A DNA stretch of 11,060 nucleotides, taken from positions 1-11,060 of the forward strand of contig JAKVCH010000073.1 in NCBI GenBank assembly GCA_022447485.1, written 5' to 3'. Every line of letters starts with the position of its first letter. Positions within the stretch are counted from its first letter, which is position 1. This document shows, one piece after another, positions 6,469-11,060 of this stretch. The DNA comes from Polyangiaceae bacterium. Lineage in GTDB: Bacteria > Myxococcota_A > Polyangia > Polyangiales > Polyangiaceae. Both the position numbers and the translations under genes were made by a program. The notes under the pieces were generated by a model that saw only the letters and a program-made list of their open reading frames with translations, did not search any database and was not told the DNA's origin.

Positions 6469-7287
6469 TTACTCCTTCTCTGCAGCCTGGTCCTCTTCTG
6501 CACTTAGATCTTCGTCATCATCGAGCTCATCATCAAAGTCGTCTGGGTCATGTTCATATTCATAACCATGACCCTCCATGAGCTCATCGATGCTTTTGGT
6601 ATTCGCGGCTCGCTCAGCTTCTGCATTCTCTTGTCGAGTCCTGCGTTTCGCCTTTTCTTGGTTACCGCGAGCGCGCTCTTCTTCTTTCACGTTTTCACGT
6701 TCTTGTTCGCGGCGCACTTTTTCTTGAGCAACGCGCTGAAGGATAGCTGGCTTTGGCGCGATCACCATTGCCATTGTACGGCCCTCCATGGTGGGGCGTA
6801 GCTCAACGTTGGCGATGTCTTCGGTGGCAGCAATGATTTCATCCAGCTGCATGCGTGCCCGCTCAGGGTGCGTAATCTCACGGCCGCGGAAACGGCAAAC
6901 GATCTTCACCTTATTTCCCGCTTCGATAAAGCGACGCGAATTGCGCTTTTTGACGTCCAAGTCGTGCTCATCTGTCTTCGGTCGTAGTTTTACCTCTTTG
7001 ATTTCGACCACAGACTGCTTGCGCTTCGTCTCGCGTTTGCGCTTACTCTCCTCGTACTTGAACTTGCCGAAGTCGAGAATTTTACAGACCGGAGGTTGTC
7101 CCTTGGGATTAATCTCCACCAGATCCAGGCCAGCTTCTCGCGCTTTACGAAGAGCCTCCTGAGTTTGGAGTACGCCAAGGTTTGCGCCATCTGCACCTAC
7201 GACCAGAACTTCTGGCACGCGAATGCGATGATTGACGCGGATTTGGGGTTCACGGGGTTTACCGCGGAAACGTCGCCTCATTGCCAT
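6469..7287 (-). CDS. infC: Translation initiation factor IF-3 with long charged C-terminal tail
   Basis: IF3 binds the 30S subunit, prevents premature 50S joining and checks start-codon and initiator-tRNA pairing. With ATG at 7287 the protein has 272 residues. The N-domain spans about 15-85, with RVNHRIRVPEVLVVGADGANLGVL, EALRKAREAGLDLVEI and PPVCKILDFGKFKYEESK. The linker is at 83-95. The C-domain spans about 96-190, with IKEVKLRPKTDEHDLDVK, RFIEAGNKVKIVCRFRGREITH and MEGRTMAMVIAPKP. Residues about 190-272 are an extra tail: a Lys/Arg/Glu helix-like block, then a strongly acidic end (DDFDDELDDDEDLSAEEDQ). E. coli IF3 has 180 residues. No good ribosome binding site precedes ATG 7287 or ATG 7281. 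An in-frame ATT at 7320, the unusual codon typical of infC, would add 11 residues but also lacks one. The usual rpmI and rplT are missing downstream. Confidence 0.95.
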   Translation of the reverse strand: MAMRRRFRGKPREPQIRVNHRIRVPEVLVVGADGANLGVLQTQEALRKAREAGLDLVEINPKGQPPVCKILDFGKFKYEESKRKRETKRKQSVVEIKEVKLRPKTDEHDLDVKKRNSRRFIEAGNKVKIVCRFRGREITHPERARMQLDEIIAATEDIANVELRPTMEGRTMAMVIAPKPAILQRVAQEKVRREQERENVKEEERARGNQEKAKRRTRQENAEAERAANTKSIDELMEGHGYEYEHDPDDFDDELDDDEDLSAEEDQAAEKE

Positions 7288-7294
7288 CGAGGAT

Positions 7295-7750
7295 TTACAC
7301 TGAGCCTTTCTGCGAACAATTCGCAAGGTTGAGCCGTTGCACGCCAGTGCGGAATACAACGGAAATATCTTGAGGGGAGGGAGCTTTTTTCGGCTCGCTC
7401 GCAGTAGAGGCGGTCGCTCTACGATTGAACTCAGACGCCTCAGCGGAGTTCTTGGCAGATTCGGCGCCCCAGCGATTGGCTGGGGTACTCATCGTTCTGT
7501 GCTCGGGGGCGCCTTCGCTCAGCTTATCAAGGGAGTTCCATCCCAAACTGATTCCGTAAAGGTGCTTCTTTTCCGTGGTAAGCGCAGGTCTTTCAACACT
7601 ACCCTGGCTCAAAAGACCATGATTCTCTGCAAGGCGAGAGACAAAAGCCCCCCGGCGCCCGTGTAAACCGCACAACCGGCCGAACGGGCTTCGGGCTTCA
7701 GACTCGCCAGATTCACGGTCTGCTGCTGATCGTTCCACCAAGGTGGACAT
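7295..7750 (-). CDS. Possible small hydrophilic ORF upstream of infC (doubtful)
   Basis: This 151-residue frame starts at ATG 7750 and stops at 7295-7297, 7 bases before the chosen infC start. The close stop-to-start junction would explain why infC has no ribosome binding site. Against it: no strong ribosome binding site precedes ATG 7750, the same frame stays open upstream through tRNA-Val (so openness is partly chance), and the sequence shows no domain, membrane segment or signal peptide. It is rich in Ser, Arg, Glu and Ala and may be only leader RNA. Confidence 0.22.
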   Translation of the reverse strand: MSTLVERSAADRESGESEARSPFGRLCGLHGRRGAFVSRLAENHGLLSQGSVERPALTTEKKHLYGISLGWNSLDKLSEGAPEHRTMSTPANRWGAESAKNSAEASEFNRRATASTASEPKKAPSPQDISVVFRTGVQRLNLANCSQKGSV

Positions 7751-7774
7751 CAAGAAACCGGGTGAGTCACGAAA

Positions 7775-7803
7775 ATTGTCGTCAAAGTTAGAATCTGGTT
7801 CAA
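7775..7803 (-). promoter_or_regulatory. Possible sigma-70 promoter between tRNA-Val and infC
   Basis: On the minus strand TTGAAC (plus 7798-7803) is separated by exactly 17 bases from GACAAT (plus 7775-7780), each matching four of six consensus bases. It would start transcription near 7768, just after the tRNA-Val 3' end, and could give infC its own transcript. Weak evidence from pattern only. Confidence 0.3.
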
Positions 7804-7812
7804 GGTTGAATT

Positions 7813-7887
7813 TGGTAGGCGCGACCAGGGTTGAACTGGTGACCCCTGCCATGTCAAGGCAGTGCTCTACCACTGAGCTACGCGCCT
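7813..7887 (-). tRNA. tRNA-Val(GAC)
   Basis: The minus strand folds as a complete cloverleaf of 75 bases including the encoded CCA. The acceptor arm AGGCGCG/CGCGCCT is fully paired. The D arm is GCTC/GAGC. The anticodon arm is CTGCC/GGCAG with loop TTGACAT, giving anticodon GAC (reads GUC and GUU). The T arm is ACCAG/CTGGT around TTCAACC. The discriminator A73 is at 7816 and CCA occupies 7813-7815. No terminator with a T-run follows, so transcription may continue into the infC leader. The encoded CCA contrasts with tRNA-Ala in this window. Confidence 0.97.
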
Positions 7888-8099
7888 GTGGAGGATTTCC
7901 AGCAATGACTGCCAAAAATCTTTCGTTCCTGCCGTTTCACGCCAGGGCGGGTGCATCTAGCCCCCGGTTTCCAGGCTGTCAAGAATCGGCCAATGAAATT
8001 TACTTAGATTCCGCCCTCTCTTGGTTGCTGGCGACACGCTTTCTGGCTAGAAGCCCGCCTCCCGGGGTGGAACTCCGGCAATCAGAGTGGAGGCATTTC
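7888..8099. other. Divergent intergenic region between tRNA-Val and yajC
   Basis: This 212-base gap holds the leftward tRNA-Val promoter and must hold a rightward promoter for yajC-secD-secF. A weak rightward candidate is TTGCTG (about 8024) followed 17 bases later by TAGAAG, but both boxes are poor and I do not list it separately. The ribosome binding site of yajC lies at the right edge (GTGGAGG, 8087-8093). Confidence 0.45.
7954..7982 (-). promoter_or_regulatory. Likely sigma-70 promoter for tRNA-Val (and perhaps infC)
   Basis: On the minus strand a perfect minus-35 box TTGACA (plus 7977-7982) lies 17 bases before TAGATG (plus 7954-7959), a weaker minus-10 that keeps the T1, A2 and A4 positions. 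Transcription would begin near 7947, about 60 bases before the mature tRNA-Val 5' end. Spacing and the exact minus-35 are the support; the minus-10 is only moderate. Confidence 0.5.
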
Positions 8100-8492
8100 T
8101 TGGCCCTAGAACAAAAAACGATCGCACCCCCCCCTAGTCAACCGACAGCTCATGAGGCTGTGGCAGCTCCTGATGAGGCTCCAGCCCAGTCAGCTGCAGC
8201 TGATCAAGGTTTCCTGAGCAGCCCTCTTTTTATGCTGGTGATGTTTGTGCCGCTCATCGTCATGATGTTCTGGTCATCACGCTCGCAGCAAAAGAAGCAA
8301 CAGAAGCTCATCGCAGAACTCGCTCTCGGAGATCGTGTTCTCCTTCAGTCGGGTATTCGAGGCAAACTGCTCGAGCTTGGTGATCGATTCGCCAAGGTGG
8401 AGATAGCTCCGGGTACAAAAGTCGAAGTTCTTAAGTCCGCTCTCCTCGGTAAAGACTCTGCTGAGGCTGCTGCTCAGCTTGAAAGGAAGTAA
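8100..8492 (+). CDS. yajC: Sec translocon accessory subunit YajC
   Basis: YajC is a small inner-membrane protein that associates with SecD and SecF in the Sec holotranslocon. I place the start at TTG 8100, giving 130 residues, because GTGGAGG (8087-8093) lies 6 bases before it. The frame is open further upstream but runs antisense through tRNA-Val, so a longer protein is unlikely. Residues 1-37 are an Ala/Pro/Gln-rich hydrophilic stretch, longer than in many YajC proteins. Residues 43-58 are the single membrane helix (LFMLVMFVPLIVMMFW). They are followed by the hallmark Q/K-rich SSRSQQKKQQKL and a cytoplasmic beta-rich domain, LALGDRVLLQSGIRGKLLEL...VEIAPGTKVEVLKSALLG. The gene order yajC-secD-secF confirms the identity. 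The UUG start may limit its output relative to secD. Confidence 0.9.
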   Translation: MALEQKTIAPPPSQPTAHEAVAAPDEAPAQSAAADQGFLSSPLFMLVMFVPLIVMMFWSSRSQQKKQQKLIAELALGDRVLLQSGIRGKLLELGDRFAKVEIAPGTKVEVLKSALLGKDSAEAAAQLERK

Positions 8493-8495
8493 GCG

Positions 8496-8529
8496 CGGAG
8501 GATCTCCGTTGCTGAAAAAATAACTCGTG
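8496..8529 (+). promoter_or_regulatory. secD leader: hairpin-covered RBS and four-codon ORF before secD start
   Basis: Between yajC and secD a strong GGAGG (8497-8501) is followed 7 bases later by TTG CTG AAA AAA TAA (8509-8523), a complete four-codon frame. The secD GTG begins 3 bases after that stop, in the same frame, and has no ribosome binding site at the right distance. The GGAGG lies in a 5-base-pair hairpin, CGGAG (8496-8500) with CTCCG (8504-8508), loop GAT. This reads as a termination-reinitiation arrangement whose first ribosome binding site can be masked. It could also be chance; the elements are seen, the regulation is inference. Confidence 0.4.
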
Positions 8530-10629
8530 GCAAACACCATACTCATGGGTGCCTTCGCGGCTCTAGCGGTTCTCTTCGGAGTGATCGGTCTAGCGCAACG
8601 AGGTACTCGCTCTAAGCTTTGGCCAGGTGCTCTGGCTGCCGCTGGCGCAGCTCTCGCTGCCCGCGGCGATTCTTTTTGGACGATGATCCTGTTGGGGCTT
8701 CTCAGCCTTTGGTGCGCTTGGTTAGCTGTACCTTGGGGTGATATTAGCTGGCGTGCTCGCTTCGGCTTTGTGAAGGCGGTGGCTGTGATTGCTGCTTTGA
8801 GCCTTTGGCCCAGCGTGTCGAATATGACCTCAGGAAAGCTCCCCTGTCCCGAGTGGGTGCAGGAGCGAGTTGGCGCTCGTCTGGTAGCCGGTCTCGACCT
8901 CAGAGGGGGTATGCGTCTGGTTTATACGGTGGACGTTGCGGAAGCTGTCAAAGATAAGCGCGACGCCTACTACGAGTCGATGCGTCGCGAGTTGACGAAG
9001 CTATATTTGAATCACGAAGGCGACGAAGCGCCCACAGAAGAAGAGCTGGCGAAGCTGCGAGAGATTGTCGACTTGAAGAAGTCACGGAGCCAATCCAACC
9101 TTTTGCGCCTAACCTTGCTTCCCGGAGCCGATCCAGGAAAAATCGACGCCCGCTTTCGAGATCTCTTCAAGCCAGATCTGGAAGCGAAGAAAGTGAGCGA
9201 TACTGTTTTCGAATTCTCACTTCGGCAAGCCGCGGAGAGCGCGATTCGCGAACGAGCTGTCGCCCAGGCGAAAGATATTATCCTGCGTCGTGTGGACTCG
9301 ATGGGTCTACGTGAAGCAGCCGTTTCGACCCGTGACGAGGACATCATCGTCGAGGTCCCCGGTGAAGATGAAGGCAGCTTCAATCAAATTCGTGAAATCA
9401 TCAGCAAGACGGCGCGCCTTGAGTTCAAGCTTGTCGACGATGAAAGCCCGTTTTTTGCCGAGTTGAGTCGCTCTGCGGCGCCAGACTCTCTTCCTGAAGG
9501 CCTGAGTTTCGAGCAGCAGCAGGTGAATATTGGTCTGGATGCTGACGGCGATATCCTGACGACGGCGGTCACTTATGCGGTCTTGCCAGGTCTGAAAGAC
9601 GAAATGAGCTCAGAGACGCTCGAGCGTTTCCGAGCTTGGGTGGCCACTCTTGATATTCCTCAGGATCGAGAAGTTGGCTTTATGCGCGACTACTCAGTCG
9701 ATCCTGCTACCGGCCAATCGACGGAAATTGGTTTCCGTACCATCCTCTTGAAGTCCAGAACTGAAATTACCGGCGACATGGTGCGTGATGCAGCGGCTCG
9801 CCCTGACCAAGGTCAAGGCAGCTTTGGTGGCTGGAATGTCTCCCTGACTTTCACCGACCAAGGGGGCAAGATCTTCGAGCGTATTACTGGTGCGAATATT
9901 CAGCGCCGTTTTGCCATCATTTTGGATGGTCGGGTGGAGAGTGCTCCGAATATTCTCGACCGAATTGCTGGCGGCCAGGCATCGATTTCCATGGGTGCTG
10001 GTGACCCCCAAGCTCAGCTACGAGACGCTCGAAAGCTCGAGTTAGTACTGCGCTCCGGTGCCTTACCGGCCCCGATCTCTCCCTCGAACGAGCAATTGAT
10101 TGGTCCTTCCTTGGGGCAAGAATCGATTCGCTTGGGTGTGGAAGGTGCAGCTGCGGGTGGCCTTGTCGTCCTCGCCTTCATGATTCTCTACTATCGAAGG
10201 GCGGGCCTCATCGCTGATATCGCTGTTTTGATGAACCTCTTCTTGCAGATGGCGATTCTTGCTTCATTCGGTGCGTCAATGACCCTACCTGGCATTGCAG
10301 GCCTGGCCCTGACTTTGGGTATGAGTGTTGATGCGAATGTTTTGATTAACGAACGTATTCGCGAGGAGCTGCGAGACGGTAAATCGCCAAGGGCAGCTGT
10401 CGAATTGGGCTACTCGAAGGCTTTGAGTGCAATTATTGACGGCCAGCTCACTACGTTGATCTCAGGTATTGTCCTTGCTCAATACGGCACCGGCCCCATC
10501 AAGGGTTTTGCTATTACCCTCATGGTGGGCGTGATTTGCAGTATCTTTACTGGTGTTGTTGTCAGTCGCGTTCTCTTCGACCTCTGGGTCAGAAGCATGG
10601 GAAAGAAGAGCTCTTTTTCTTTGGGTTGA
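8527..10629 (+). CDS. secD: Protein translocase subunit SecD with extra N-terminal membrane segments
   Basis: SecD pairs with SecF in the inner membrane and uses the proton gradient to pull translocating proteins out of the SecYEG channel. The 700-residue protein contains the family motif GLDLRGGMRLVYTVD (122-136), the P1 base with RVDSMGLREAAVS and IIVEVPGE (255-280), TITGD-like RTEITGDMVRDA (411-422), and FAIILDGRVESAPNI (462-476). The RND-type helices are at about 535-555, 563-582, 587-606, 633-653 and 660-680. GMSVDANVLINERIREEL (598-615) carries D602, equivalent to the proton-relay Asp519 of E. coli. Before the GLDLRGG motif there are hydrophobic stretches at about 3-22, 33-45, 50-69 and 82-95, where the usual SecD has one helix. 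The periplasmic head also has an insertion (about 303-405). GTG at 8527 is the first start after an in-frame stop; it lies 34 bases after yajC. Confidence 0.96.
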   Translation: MANTILMGAFAALAVLFGVIGLAQRGTRSKLWPGALAAAGAALAARGDSFWTMILLGLLSLWCAWLAVPWGDISWRARFGFVKAVAVIAALSLWPSVSNMTSGKLPCPEWVQERVGARLVAGLDLRGGMRLVYTVDVAEAVKDKRDAYYESMRRELTKLYLNHEGDEAPTEEELAKLREIVDLKKSRSQSNLLRLTLLPGADPGKIDARFRDLFKPDLEAKKVSDTVFEFSLRQAAESAIRERAVAQAKDIILRRVDSMGLREAAVSTRDEDIIVEVPGEDEGSFNQIREIISKTARLEFKLVDDESPFFAELSRSAAPDSLPEGLSFEQQQVNIGLDADGDILTTAVTYAVLPGLKDEMSSETLERFRAWVATLDIPQDREVGFMRDYSVDPATGQSTEIGFRTILLKSRTEITGDMVRDAAARPDQGQGSFGGWNVSLTFTDQGGKIFERITGANIQRRFAIILDGRVESAPNILDRIAGGQASISMGAGDPQAQLRDARKLELVLRSGALPAPISPSNEQLIGPSLGQESIRLGVEGAAAGGLVVLAFMILYYRRAGLIADIAVLMNLFLQMAILASFGASMTLPGIAGLALTLGMSVDANVLINERIREELRDGKSPRAAVELGYSKALSAIIDGQLTTLISGIVLAQYGTGPIKGFAITLMVGVICSIFTGVVVSRVLFDLWVRSMGKKSSFSLG

Positions 10630-10632
10630 ATC

Positions 10633-11060
10633 ATGCAGTTATTTCCAATTGGTAAAGTTTACGACTTCATGGGTAACCGGCGAATTTTTGCCGGGCTCAG
10701 TCTTGTGCTGGTGATCACTTCGATCGTTTTACTCTTCGCCCCAGGGCCCCGCCTAGGTACAGACTTCCTAGGAGGCACCGAAGTTGAGGTGGCTTTTAAG
10801 AAGAATGTCGACGTCAACGATATTCGTAATGCGGTTATGGCCGGAGACTTTTCCCGTCCCGACGTTATTCGCGTGCAAGACGCGAATAACCCTCACCGTT
10901 ATCTCATCCGTGTCCAGGAAGTCTCCACAATCTCTGAGGAGTTAACTCGCGAGATTGAAAAGCGACTTTGTTACTCGGAAGACGCCGCTGCTCAGGGCTG
11001 TGCTCACCCGTCGAGTGAAGTGAAAATTTCACCCGGAGGAGAAAAAATTACGATTCGTTT
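10633..11060 (+). CDS. secF: Protein translocase subunit SecF, N-terminal part (3' end outside window)
   Basis: The partner of SecD in proton-driven protein translocation. The ATG at 10633 lies 3 bases after the secD stop, and the frame stays open to the window edge (142 complete codons). The start reads MQLFPIGKVYDFMGNRR. A first membrane helix follows at about residues 18-36, then the SecF hallmark PRLGTDFLGGTEVEVAF (39-55), matching the conserved iDFtGGT signature that begins the periplasmic P4 domain. The P4 region continues as VNDIRNAVMAGDF and shows a Cys pair region (CYSEDAAAQGC). The remaining helices lie beyond the window. The near-zero spacing to secD indicates co-transcription and probably translational coupling. 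Confidence 0.95.
   Translation, partial: MQLFPIGKVYDFMGNRRIFAGLSLVLVITSIVLLFAPGPRLGTDFLGGTEVEVAFKKNVDVNDIRNAVMAGDFSRPDVIRVQDANNPHRYLIRVQEVSTISEELTREIEKRLCYSEDAAAQGCAHPSSEVKISPGGEKITIR

Larger units (their letters stand above)
7288..7812. other. 525-base region between tRNA-Val and infC without a confident gene
   Basis: I find no recognisable protein or RNA family here. A minus-strand frame is open across the region and its last 151 codons (ATG at 7750, TAA at 7295-7297) end 7 bases before the infC ATG. The predicted product, starting MSTLVERSAADRESGESEAR, is hydrophilic and unlike any family I know. A plus-strand frame at 7337-7666 is even less convincing. A hairpin with a perfect 7-base-pair stem (CCCCAGC at 7467-7473, GCTGGGG at 7479-7485, loop of 5) and a short palindrome CCACCTTGGTGG (7736-7747) are visible. 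The region most plausibly forms a long infC leader, perhaps with a small ORF used for translational coupling. Confidence 0.45.

Noticed and set aside
7337..7666. Plus-strand 109-codon frame opposite the infC upstream region
   Set aside because: No ribosome binding site, no domain, composition typical of a chance frame; the minus-strand context explains the region better.
7736..7747. Palindrome CCACCTTGGTGG as a tRNA-Val terminator
   Set aside because: The stem is short and no T-run follows on either strand.
7751..7915. Upstream part of the minus-strand frame reaching to 7915
   Set aside because: It translates tRNA-Val itself (SSVVEHCLDMAGVTSSTLVAP is a typical tRNA-derived string), so it is not a protein start.
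7743..8099. Upstream extension of the yajC frame to give a 249-residue protein
   Set aside because: The extension runs antisense through tRNA-Val and has no YajC similarity; a strong ribosome binding site at 8087-8093 supports TTG 8100 instead.
8496..8530. Frameshift or assembly error at the A-run before secD
   Set aside because: The mini-ORF and secD are in the same frame, so a single base change in the A-run would break rather than join them; the stop is likely real.
1..11060. CRISPR arrays, insertion sequences, prophage genes or attachment sites
   Set aside because: No direct-repeat arrays, transposase-like or integrase-like frames were seen, and neither tRNA 3' end is flanked by a visible repeat of itself.

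Overview
The window (11,060 bases, moderate G+C by eye) looks like a chromosomal housekeeping region of a delta-proteobacterial or Myxococcota-type bacterium. Three things support this. There is a myxobacterial-style Ser/Thr kinase whose catalytic loop reads HRDMSPPN. IF3 carries a long charged tail. SecD resembles delta-proteobacterial proteins as I remember them. The lineage is an inference from protein character; no rRNA or species marker is present.

Layout from left to right. (1) Positions 1-4225, plus strand: a tightly packed run of four genes that is probably one operon. They are the 3' end of tldD, a small winged-helix regulator with a receiver-like domain that has lost its phosphorylation pocket, pdxA (vitamin B6 synthesis), and a standalone adenine-type DNA methyltransferase. 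Junctions are overlaps of about 8 bases or gaps of 9 bases. (2) Positions 4217-4825, minus strand: a small four-helix membrane protein of unknown function that converges on the methyltransferase, then a clear intrinsic terminator and tRNA-Ala(GGC). (3) Positions 5026-6297, plus strand: a soluble Ser/Thr protein kinase, divergent from tRNA-Ala across an A+T-rich intergenic region. (4) Positions 6386-7982, minus strand: a likely transcription unit reading promoter, tRNA-Val(GAC), about 520 bases with no confident gene, infC (IF3), terminator. The usual rpmI and rplT do not follow infC. (5) Positions 8100-11060, plus strand: yajC-secD-secF, the accessory module of the Sec translocon, with secF cut by the window end.

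No mobile element, CRISPR array, prophage or obvious defence island is visible. The methyltransferase is the only gene of a type often found in defence systems, and no nuclease partner is seen. The points most worth a second look are: the pseudo-receiver regulator and orphan methyltransferase inside a tldD-pdxA operon; a four-codon leader ORF with a hairpin over its ribosome binding site immediately before secD; extra N-terminal membrane segments in SecD; the detached infC with an acidic tail and no ribosome binding site; and an A+T-rich palindrome between tRNA-Ala and the kinase. I did not find a convincing new multi-gene system.
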